A stretch of 51,552 bases of DNA from NCBI GenBank assembly GCA_004293265.1, contig RDXZ01000015.1, positions 1 through 51,552 on the forward strand. Reading direction: 5' to 3'. How positions within the stretch are numbered: position 1 is the stretch's first letter; every line of letters begins with the position of its first letter. Positions 1 to 6,141 of the stretch are shown here, one piece after another. Below the pieces are notes generated by a model. That model made no database searches and was not told the DNA's origin. It saw only the letters and a program-made list of their open reading frames with translations. The position numbers were made by a program, and so were the translations under genes. The DNA comes from Bacteroidota bacterium (GTDB lineage Bacteria; Bacteroidota; Bacteroidia; Cytophagales; Microscillaceae).

Positions 1-42
1 GCTTATAGGTAGAAACTCCTCAAGATATTCTGCTATTTCCAT
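1..42 (-). CDS. 5' end of an unidentified gene, cut by the window edge
   Basis: On the minus strand an ATG at 42-40 opens a frame that runs off the window and begins MEIAEYLEEFLPIS. A perfect Bacteroidota -7 element (TATCTTTG, 67-60) lies 17 nt upstream, which supports a real start. Fourteen residues are too few to assign a family. The call rests on the start codon and promoter only. Confidence 0.4.
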   Translation of the reverse strand, partial: MEIAEYLEEFLPIS

Positions 43-59
43 ATTGTTAAATTTTTTTG

Positions 60-67
60 CAAAGATA
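60..67 (-). promoter_or_regulatory. -7 promoter element TATCTTTG for the left-edge gene
   Basis: The minus-strand octamer TATCTTTG matches the TAnnTTTG consensus of the Bacteroidota primary sigma factor. It is followed after 17 nt by the ATG at 42. I see no well-spaced -33 TTG. Confidence 0.5.
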
Positions 68-137
68 ATATTTTTTTCAAGTAAAATCACTTAGAACCTT
101 TTTTTTTGGGATTGATAAAAAATTAAAATTAAAAAAA

Positions 138-169
138 ATTGATATTTTCAAATGAGATGTATAATTTTG
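138..169 (+). promoter_or_regulatory. promoter of the LRR lipoprotein / aminotransferase pair
   Basis: A -33 TTG (139-141) is separated by 20 nt from a -7 TAATTTTG (162-169), the spacing expected for the Bacteroidota housekeeping promoter. Transcription from about position 175 would leave a leader of roughly 130 nt before the preferred ATG at 309. Confidence 0.5.
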
Positions 170-308
170 CACGCTTATTTACGTTTTAAAAATTGCAAAA
201 ATATAATATTGTCCCAAATATTCCAAATATTTCTTGCGAACAATTTTATTTATTTTATCGTTTTTATCATTGAAACATTTTAACAATTTAATACAATTCA
301 AAAAAACT

Positions 309-1232
309 ATGACAATAAAATCGTATTTTTTTATTTGCTTTATGCTTTTTTTTATTTTTTCTTGCCAAGAAACCACCAAAAATAAAGAAGAAACAAAAGA
401 AAATATCAACAAAAAAGAATTAAAACCAGAAGACTACCAAACTTCTATCGAAAATGCGTTGAGCGTCCCCGAAAAAGTCGATATTTTACGATTAGGACAA
501 AAAAATCTCAAATCTTTTCCCGCCGAATTAGCTAAATGTAAAAATTTAAAATCTTTATATTTAGGTTATAATCCCGAAATCGATTACGAAAAAGCGTTTG
601 ATGTAATTGTTCAATTTGAAAATTTGGAAGAGTTACAACTCACAGGCAATCATTTAAAAAAATTACCAAAAAAAATTACTGCACTCAAAAAATTAAAAGC
701 CCTTTGGATTGATGCCAATAATAAACTCAATTGGGAAGAGGTTTTTACCATTTTAAAAGATTTACCAAATTTACAAGAAATTTTTGTCGGTGATAATGAT
801 ATTAAAAAACTACCTGACAACATTGCAGATTTGCCCGCTTTAGAAATTTTAAATTTGGAAAGAAATGAACTGCTAACCTTGCCAAAAAGTTTAGAAAAAT
901 CATTAAAATTACAATCTATCAATCTCTCAGGAAATCTAAATATCAAGTTAATTGATTTATTTCAAACTTTATCGCAATATAAAAATTTACAAGTTTTACA
1001 AATTTCTGAAAACGCGATGAGTATTTTGCCTGAAGAAATTATCGCTTTGCAAAATTTAGAAATCCTTTGGATAAACAATAATCGTTTAAAAAGTTTACCA
1101 AATTCACTTACAAAATTACCAAAATTAAAAAATTTGTATATTTTTAACAACGATTTGGATTCTGTTTATGTTGAAAACTTCAAAAAACAACTGCCTAAAA
1201 CAGAGGTTGTAAGCAAAGGCGGTATGAAATAA
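309..1232 (+). CDS. leucine-rich-repeat lipoprotein
   Basis: The protein (307 aa) has a lipoprotein signal: MTIKSYFFICFMLFFIFSC, with the lipidated Cys at 19. A charged linker (residues ~20-50, KNKEETKENINKKE) follows, then about ten leucine-rich repeats of the bacterial/plant-like type (LxxLxLxxNxLxxLPxxI), for example around LEELQLTGNHLKKLP. LRR lipoproteins usually bind protein or polysaccharide partners at the outer membrane; no catalytic domain is present. The frame is open back to an ATG at 234, but that would put 25 residues in front of the signal peptide, so I chose 309. The stop codon overlaps the next ATG (TAATG), implying translational coupling to the aminotransferase. The partner is unknown. 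Confidence 0.85.
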   Translation: MTIKSYFFICFMLFFIFSCQETTKNKEETKENINKKELKPEDYQTSIENALSVPEKVDILRLGQKNLKSFPAELAKCKNLKSLYLGYNPEIDYEKAFDVIVQFENLEELQLTGNHLKKLPKKITALKKLKALWIDANNKLNWEEVFTILKDLPNLQEIFVGDNDIKKLPDNIADLPALEILNLERNELLTLPKSLEKSLKLQSINLSGNLNIKLIDLFQTLSQYKNLQVLQISENAMSILPEEIIALQNLEILWINNNRLKSLPNSLTKLPKLKNLYIFNNDLDSVYVENFKKQLPKTEVVSKGGMK

Positions 1233-2338
1233 TGCAAAAAATATATTTATCACCTCCACATCTTACAGGCGAAGAAGGAAAATATTTTGAAGAAGTTTTG
1301 GCAAGTGGTTGGATTGCTCCAATGGGTACGTTTATTGATGAATTTGAAAATCAAATCTCGCAAAAAATTGGAGCAAAACACACCTTAGCGACTAATTCTG
1401 GCACATCAGCCTTGCATTTGGCTTTGTGTTGTGCTGATATTCGAGCAGGAGATTATGTATTGGTTTCGAGTTTTAGTTTTGTGGCTTCTGCCAATCCAAT
1501 TTTATATCAAAATGCGATTCCGATTTTTGTGGATAGTGATGAAAAAAGTTGGAACATTTGTCCAATTTCTCTCGAAAAAGCGTTGATAAATTGTCAACAA
1601 AAACAAATTTTTCCTAAGGCACTCGTTCTCACGCACCTATACGGGCAGGCGGCAGATATGGACGCAGTGATGAAAATTGTAGAAAAATATAATTTGATTT
1701 TAATAGAAGATGCCGCAGAATCTTTGGGTTGTACTTGGGACAATCAATTTGTGGGAACTTTTGGAAAATATGGTTTTTTTTCTTTCAATGGTAATAAAAT
1801 TATTACGACTTCGGCAGGCGGAATGTTGGTTTTGCCTAACGAAAATCAGCGAAAAAAAGCACTTTTTTTAGCCACACAAGCCAAAGATGACGCACCACAT
1901 TATCAACATAGTGAAATAGGTTATAACTATAGAATGAGCAATGTTTTGGCGGCAATGGGAGTTGCACAGATGAAATTTTTAGATAAAAAAATTCAAAAAA
2001 AGAAAGAAATTTTTAATTTTTATCAACAAAATTTATCTAAAAATATTGTTTTTATGCCTGAATTAGAAAAAAGCAAGGGCAATCGTTGGCTTACTTGTGT
2101 TTTATTTCAAAATTTTGAACAAAGAGAAAAAATAAGACAAGTTTTAAACCAACACAATATCGAATCTCGCCCACTTTGGAAACCTTTGCATTTGCAACCT
2201 TTGTTCTCAAAAAATTTATATTTTGGAGAAAATATTTCCGAAAAATTATTTGAAAAAGGACTTTGTTTGCCTTCTGGAACACAAATTAACTACCACGAAT
2301 TAGAAATAATTATTCAACTCATCAATCAAAATTGTTGA
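1232..2338 (+). CDS. DegT/DnrJ/EryC1/StrS-family PLP aminotransferase
   Basis: This 368-aa protein has the full length of fold-type I sugar aminotransferases (DegT/WecE/PglE family). These make amino sugars from nucleotide-linked keto-sugars for surface polysaccharides. Visible landmarks are the N-terminal SGWIAPMGTFIDEFE, the cofactor region NSGTSALHLAL, HLYGQAADMD, EDAAESLGCTW, and the PLP lysine in SFNGNKIITTSAGG (K189), then the YNYRMSNVLAAMG segment. Its ATG overlaps the stop of the LRR lipoprotein by one base, so the two are co-translated. No other sugar-nucleotide gene is nearby, so the substrate cannot be inferred. Confidence 0.9.
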   Translation: MQKIYLSPPHLTGEEGKYFEEVLASGWIAPMGTFIDEFENQISQKIGAKHTLATNSGTSALHLALCCADIRAGDYVLVSSFSFVASANPILYQNAIPIFVDSDEKSWNICPISLEKALINCQQKQIFPKALVLTHLYGQAADMDAVMKIVEKYNLILIEDAAESLGCTWDNQFVGTFGKYGFFSFNGNKIITTSAGGMLVLPNENQRKKALFLATQAKDDAPHYQHSEIGYNYRMSNVLAAMGVAQMKFLDKKIQKKKEIFNFYQQNLSKNIVFMPELEKSKGNRWLTCVLFQNFEQREKIRQVLNQHNIESRPLWKPLHLQPLFSKNLYFGENISEKLFEKGLCLPSGTQINYHELEIIIQLINQNC

Positions 2339-2456
2339 ATTAAAATTATTTTTTTTTTATCATAAATTTTGGTTTTAAAATTTAACTAAACTTATAGTTA
2401 CTATAAAATTTTCGTATATTAATTAAAATGGCAAAATGTTCGATTTTTTTATCGTT

Positions 2457-2478
2457 TTTATCCCGAACTCACGTTAAA
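2457..2478 (-). repeat. solitary copy of the 22-bp inverted-repeat end found at 33043 and 33396
   Basis: Read on the minus strand, this 22-bp segment (core GTGAGTTCGGG) differs by one base from each of the two terminal repeats of the non-coding element at 33043-33417. Similarity extends a few bases on either side (TTTTTATC on one flank, AAAAATC on the other). It lies alone between the aminotransferase and nadC. It is best read as a relic end of a transposable element or a single-ended miniature. Confidence 0.55.
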
Positions 2479-2540
2479 AATCTTACTTTATCAAAACTTT
2501 GATTTTTTTGATTCTTTTAAGATTTCTACAGAAAAATAGT

Positions 2541-2548
2541 TATCTTTG
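2541..2548 (+). promoter_or_regulatory. -7 promoter element TATCTTTG upstream of nadC
   Basis: A perfect TAnnTTTG octamer lies 44 nt before the nadC ATG. No convincing -33 TTTG sits at the usual 19-21 nt spacing, so this is a partial promoter call. Confidence 0.55.
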
Positions 2549-2592
2549 CATATCGAAATAAAAATCAAAAATAATTTAATCTTTATAAAAAA

Positions 2593-3453
2593 ATGGCATA
2601 TCAATATTTAACAGCCGAAAATTTGCATCATTTTATTACTACTGCTTTGGCAGAAGATATTGGAGAAGGTGATTTTTCTACGCTTTCCTCTGTGCCTGCT
2701 GAGGCGGTTTCTACGGCAAAACTTTTGATAAAAGATGATGGAATTTTGGCAGGAGTAGAATTAGCCGAAAAAATTTTTAAACACCTCGAACCTAATTGCA
2801 CTTTTGAAATCTATAAAAAAGATGGAGAAAAAATTAAAAAAGGAGAGGAAGCTTTTCGGGTACACGCACACGCACAAGTGTTGTTGCAGGGAGAAAGATT
2901 GGTTCTAAATTGTATGCAAAGAATGAGTGCCATTGCCACAAAAACAAATCATTTTACACAACTTATTCAACACACAAAAGCACGTCTGTTGGATACTCGA
3001 AAAACAACTCCTAATTTTAGAATGATAGAAAAATGGGCAGTTTTGATTGGTGGTGGCACAAATCATCGATTTGGTTTGTTTGATATGGTAATGTTGAAAG
3101 ATAATCACATCGATTATGCAGGGGGTATCACAAAAGCAGTCCAAAATACACAAAAATATTTAGCAAGTATCAATAAAAAACTAAGAATTGAAGTTGAAAC
3201 CAGAAATATTGAAGAAGTAAAAGAAGCATTACTTGTGGGCGGAGTTGATGTGATTATGCTCGATAATATGACAATCGCACAAATGACAGAAGCCGTAAAA
3301 ATCATAGGTAATCAAGCACAAACCGAAGCATCAGGTGGTATCAATGAGCAAACTATTGTCCCAATTGCAGAAACAGGTGTAGATTTTATTTCAGTAGGTG
3401 CTTTGACACACGCCGTAAAAAGTTTGGATTTGAGTTTGAAAGCAGTAGTATAA
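2593..3453 (+). CDS. nadC: nicotinate-nucleotide pyrophosphorylase (carboxylating), NadC
   Basis: NadC (quinolinate phosphoribosyltransferase) converts quinolinate and PRPP to nicotinate mononucleotide, CO2 and PPi in de novo NAD synthesis. The 286-aa length is typical. Family signatures are clear: EDIGEGDFST near the N-terminus, the QRMSAIATKT segment, the LLDTRKTTPNFRMIEKWAVLIGGG block that binds quinolinate and phosphate, DMVMLKDNHI, EVETRN, VDVIMLDNM, and the closing EASGGI...GVDFISVGALTH phosphate-binding loop. It has its own promoter and a strong hairpin terminator, so it appears monocistronic. No nadA or nadB is in the window. Confidence 0.97.
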   Translation: MAYQYLTAENLHHFITTALAEDIGEGDFSTLSSVPAEAVSTAKLLIKDDGILAGVELAEKIFKHLEPNCTFEIYKKDGEKIKKGEEAFRVHAHAQVLLQGERLVLNCMQRMSAIATKTNHFTQLIQHTKARLLDTRKTTPNFRMIEKWAVLIGGGTNHRFGLFDMVMLKDNHIDYAGGITKAVQNTQKYLASINKKLRIEVETRNIEEVKEALLVGGVDVIMLDNMTIAQMTEAVKIIGNQAQTEASGGINEQTIVPIAETGVDFISVGALTHAVKSLDLSLKAVV

Positions 3454-3462
3454 AAAAAATAA

Positions 3463-3500
3463 AAACATCAATTTTATCATTTTTGGTAAAATTGATGTTT
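3463..3500. terminator. hairpin terminator after nadC
   Basis: A perfect 14-bp stem (AAACATCAATTTTA at 3463-3476, complement at 3487-3500) with a 10-nt loop starts 9 nt after the nadC stop. It lies between nadC and the displaced minus-strand 3' end of the dehydrogenase gene, so it probably served both convergent genes before the insertion. Confidence 0.75.
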
Positions 3501-3520
3501 GTTCAAAGAAAAAATTGTTT

Positions 3521-3607
3521 TTATTTTCTCAAAGCCTCCCACAAAATCTGTGCAGGGTGCAACGCTTTTCTTTTTGTACCATCAAAAATTTGATGACGAC
3601 AACTTGT
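3521..3607 (-). pseudogene. displaced 3' end (28 codons plus stop) of the FAD/Fe-S dehydrogenase gene
   Basis: Positions 3521-3607 reproduce the last 28 codons and stop of the intact gene at 6142-9087. Identity is 85 of 87 bases, with the first 80 bases (3528-3607) identical. The two differences are silent: AGA versus AGG for the same Arg, and TAA versus TAG as stop. The fragment encodes SCRHQIFDGTKRKALHPAQ and ends in ALRK. Homology stops sharply at 3607/3608. The simplest reading is that this is the original gene end, separated from its body when the block at 3608-6228 inserted and supplied a replacement end. Confidence 0.85.
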
Positions 3608-3664
3608 AGTTATTTATACTTGGAATAACTAGTGAAATCTTACGACTAACTGAGGTGTTTTTTA

Positions 3665-4078
3665 TTATTTTTTTTGAATTTTTTCAATTATTTCTTTATA
3701 AATTGTATGTAGTTCAGTAATTTGTTCTCTATACATTTTATGAATTTCTATAATCCTATTTTCGTATATTTCTTTGATTTCTCTACTGTGATTTTCATTG
3801 ATATGATTAATATTTGCGACACTGCTATCATAAAAGCTACTACTTTCTATATTTCCAAATAATTTTTGTTCGTCAAATTCAGTTATTTTCTCAGGCGTTA
3901 CATTCAATAAATTAGCAATTTTTTGTAATTTTTCAGTCGTTATCTTAACATCTCCTTTTTCCAAGGCACTATATTGTTGTTGTGAAATACCTAATTTATC
4001 AGCCATATATGTTTGCTTGATATTGGCTAATTCACGTATTTTGCGTATTCTATTCGCTAATTTTTGTTGATATTCCAT
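3665..4078 (-). CDS. XRE-family helix-turn-helix regulator with coiled-coil tail
   Basis: This 137-aa protein begins with a Cro/CI-type HTH (residues ~9-66: RIRKIRELANIKQTYMADKL, then GISQQQYSALEKGDVKITTEKLQKIANLLNVTPEKI). The recognition helix is around SQQQYSALEKG. The C-terminal 50 residues are a predicted coiled coil with repeated EIxxIYxxxIxEIHKMYxEQI-like heptads, suggesting oligomerisation. It is transcribed divergently from the lipoproteins at 4198, and two 12-bp direct repeats lie in the 119-nt gap between the start codons. It is probably the local repressor of the element, acting on itself and the lipoproteins. The regulatory link is inferred. Confidence 0.85.
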   Translation of the reverse strand: MEYQQKLANRIRKIRELANIKQTYMADKLGISQQQYSALEKGDVKITTEKLQKIANLLNVTPEKITEFDEQKLFGNIESSSFYDSSVANINHINENHSREIKEIYENRIIEIHKMYREQITELHTIYKEIIEKIQKK

Positions 4079-4087
4079 ATTGTTTTG

Positions 4088-4120
4088 TAATTTACAGGTT
4101 TTTTACACTAATTTACAGGT
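4088..4120. promoter_or_regulatory. two-copy operator-like direct repeat TAATTTACAGGT
   Basis: TAATTTACAGGT occurs at 4088-4099 and again at 4109-4120. The 21-bp period is two helical turns, so both copies face the same side of the DNA. They lie 9 nt upstream of the XRE start codon and directly before the -33 element of the lipoprotein promoter. This is the classic position for an autoregulating XRE protein to control both directions. Confidence 0.65.
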
Positions 4121-4127
4121 AAAATTA

Positions 4128-4159
4128 TTTGACTTTTTTGAGAAATCCAAGTAATTTTG
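4128..4159 (+). promoter_or_regulatory. promoter of the lipoprotein gene at 4198
   Basis: A -33 TTTG (4128-4131) and a -7 TAATTTTG (4152-4159) are separated by 20 nt, an excellent match to the Bacteroidota consensus. The leader would be about 30 nt. The operator-like repeats end 7 nt upstream of the -33 element. Confidence 0.65.
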
Positions 4160-4197
4160 TAAAAATTTTAAAAAATAATAATAACTTTAATGTAAAA

Positions 4198-4794
4198 ATG
4201 AAAATAAATATACTTATTTTGTTTCTAATACTCCTATTAAGTTGTAAAAAAGATGAGCCTTTTATGGATTATCGTCAAGATGTTAATTCTTCAAAAATAC
4301 TTGATGATACATTTGTTGTTGGAGGTAGGTTGACTATTAACTCTAATAATTCAAGAATTTTAAGAACAATAACCTTACCACCAAAAACAAAGTACTGGGT
4401 TTTTTGGTTTGGTGTAAGTCAAGAAGCAAAACAAAAATATTTACAAACCGTCAATAATATACCTGAAAAAGCAAGAGCCATAACTACAGAACCTGTTATA
4501 GCTTTAGGTTTAAATATTATACAAAGTATAATATTATCTGCAAATAGTGGTAGTGATAATATAGATTCTTATTTTGCTTCAAGTGCATCAAACGCTCAAA
4601 ATTTTTTAAATGGTAACAACTGGTCTTACTACCCATTTTTTAATGGTGAACAGATGGTTAACACCTATAGAGTAGTAAGAATTGAGGACACTCCATTAGA
4701 TAATAATCGAAGGTTATATATGACTTTTCAAAACTATAAAGATTTTAGGGATATGGATGTTCAGTTAAAAATATGGGCTTTTACCGAAAAATAA
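4198..4794 (+). CDS. lipoprotein of unknown function
   Basis: The 198-aa protein starts MKINILILFLILLLSCKKDE, a lipoprotein signal with lipobox LLSC (Cys 16). An in-frame ATG at 4129 overlaps the promoter region and would put 23 polar residues before the signal peptide, so 4198 is preferred. The mature part is mixed alpha/beta and rich in aromatics (YWVFWFGVSQEAKQKYL; NNWSYYPFFNGEQMVNTYRV). It contains a Ser/Asn-rich stretch near SGSDNIDSYFASSASNAQNF and ends YMTFQNYKDFRDMDVQLKIW. I recognise no domain. It is the first gene downstream of the regulated promoter. A short piece of its 3' flank (GAAAAATAA then CATTTTAAACAAAAA) is repeated before the third lipoprotein gene. Confidence 0.75.
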   Translation: MKINILILFLILLLSCKKDEPFMDYRQDVNSSKILDDTFVVGGRLTINSNNSRILRTITLPPKTKYWVFWFGVSQEAKQKYLQTVNNIPEKARAITTEPVIALGLNIIQSIILSANSGSDNIDSYFASSASNAQNFLNGNNWSYYPFFNGEQMVNTYRVVRIEDTPLDNNRRLYMTFQNYKDFRDMDVQLKIWAFTEK

Positions 4795-4866
4795 CCATTT
4801 TAAACAAAAATAAATAAATTTGAGTTTATTGTATTAAGAAATTAACTCTTAAATTGTTTTAAAACT

Positions 4867-5373
4867 ATGAAGAAAATATTTTTTTTTATTTCGCTACTGT
4901 CTTTTTTCTCTTGTGGTGGTAGTTCTGATTATAAACAAAGAGAATTAGACTTGAAGGAAAGAGAGTTGAAGTTAAAGGAAAAGGAATTAGGAGAGAAAAA
5001 AGAAATTGTCAAAGAAAATACACCCAACACTGTGTCAAAATCTATACCTAATTCACCTATGAATACCAAAATGCAATGGGTAAGTAAAAATTTTTATGGC
5101 AATGGGCATGATGAGTATTTATTCATGGTCATAACACCTAATACGGATGCTTTTCCTGAGTACATTTATTATTCCACAAACCAAAACAAATATATAAGAC
5201 TTAACAATATTGGGAGACCAGCAAACTCGAGAAATAGTGATTATCCAAATGCTTCAGATATACAAGGAGTAGAATTCCCTGATGGTACTTCTTATGTCAT
5301 ATATAGATTCAATAATGGAAGTTTAATTTCAGTTGGCAACGATAATTCTCGTCAAAACTTTCAACAATATTAG
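4867..5373 (+). CDS. lipoprotein with charged heptads, paralogue of the next gene
   Basis: This 168-aa lipoprotein (MKKIFFFISLLSFFSC, Cys 16) has a charged helical spacer (RELDLKERELKLKEKELGEKK), a low-complexity Pro/Asn/Ser linker, then a globular ~100-aa C-terminal part beginning WVSKNFYGNGHDEYLF and containing YIYYSTNQNKYIRLN and GTSYVIYRFNNGSLIS. The same modules recur in the protein at 5463, so these are tandem paralogues. The charged heptads are typical of Bacteroidota lipoproteins and probably form a stalk. Function is unknown. It is on the same strand as the gene at 4198 with a 72-nt gap, so co-transcription is likely. Confidence 0.75.
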   Translation: MKKIFFFISLLSFFSCGGSSDYKQRELDLKERELKLKEKELGEKKEIVKENTPNTVSKSIPNSPMNTKMQWVSKNFYGNGHDEYLFMVITPNTDAFPEYIYYSTNQNKYIRLNNIGRPANSRNSDYPNASDIQGVEFPDGTSYVIYRFNNGSLISVGNDNSRQNFQQY

Positions 5374-5462
5374 TTTTACTATTATTTTTATTCTTACAAA
5401 TAACTATTTTAGTAGGGGGGCTGAAAAATAAACATTTTAAACAAAAACAAAAAAATAAATCT

Positions 5463-6008
5463 ATGAATAAAATACTCTTGTATATTTTGGGATTAAGCTT
5501 TTGCTTAATCAGTTGTAATGATGAAAACCAAGAAGATCTTTCTTTGAAAGAAAGAGAATTAAAATTAAGGGAACAAGAAATTGAATCAAAAAGAGAAAAT
5601 AAAAATATAAAAGAAGATTCGAATAATAAACAGGCTGATAAATATAACGAACAACCAAATATAGATTTATCAGAACCTGAAACGCCGCCAAAAGGTTTCA
5701 ACCGAAGGTATGTGAGTAAAAATTATTATGGTAATGGACATAATGAATACCTTTTTATTGATGATAGGTTTCTTGGCAAGGAGATTTTTCAATATTATTA
5801 CTACTCAACTAATACCAAACAATATATTCCACTAAACGCAGAATATATACTTGTTGCACAATTAGGACAATGGAAGCACAAAGCAGATTATGCTTACAAA
5901 GTTACTTTTAATAATGGTAGTAGTTATATAATATTTCATCTTTTTGATGGAAATATCGTATCTTTAGACAAACAAAACTATAAAGAACAAAAATATTTTC
6001 TTCAATAA
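5463..6008 (+). CDS. lipoprotein with charged heptads, tandem paralogue of the previous gene
   Basis: The 181-aa lipoprotein (MNKILLYILGLSFCLISC, Cys 18) has a charged helical spacer (SLKERELKLREQEIESKREN), a linker with DLSEPETPPKG, and a C-terminal module RRYVSKNYYGNGHNEYLF ... YYYSTNTKQYIPLN ... NNGSSYIIFHLFDGNIVSL that matches the gene at 4867 motif for motif. The region before its start (5423-5460) resembles the end and 3' flank of the gene at 4198, indicating duplication of a gene-plus-flank unit. Divergence outside the shared motifs shows the duplication is not recent. Function is unknown. Confidence 0.75.
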   Translation: MNKILLYILGLSFCLISCNDENQEDLSLKERELKLREQEIESKRENKNIKEDSNNKQADKYNEQPNIDLSEPETPPKGFNRRYVSKNYYGNGHNEYLFIDDRFLGKEIFQYYYYSTNTKQYIPLNAEYILVAQLGQWKHKADYAYKVTFNNGSSYIIFHLFDGNIVSLDKQNYKEQKYFLQ

Positions 6009-6099
6009 TCTTTCCTATTTTACCGTTGGTTATGTCCTCACAAGCAACTATTTTGCCTGTGAAACACAGGAAAGGCACAAAGTTGTTACTCATAAAATC

Positions 6100-6132
6100 A
6101 ACTTTCCAAAAGTTTTGAACTTTTGGAAAGTT
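6100..6132. terminator. bidirectional hairpin between the lipoprotein array and the dehydrogenase gene
   Basis: A perfect 15-bp stem (AACTTTCCAAAAGTT, 6100-6114; complement 6118-6132) with a 3-nt loop lies between the convergent genes ending at 6008 and 6142. Each arm is the 15-mer that also occurs singly at 32988-33002 and 44004-44018, so it belongs to a small repeat family. Confidence 0.75.
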
Positions 6133-6141
6133 TTGTCAAAA

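Noticed and set aside
234-308. Upstream ATG extension of the LRR lipoprotein
   Set aside because: It would place 25 residues ahead of a well-formed lipoprotein signal peptide; the ATG at 309 is the better start.
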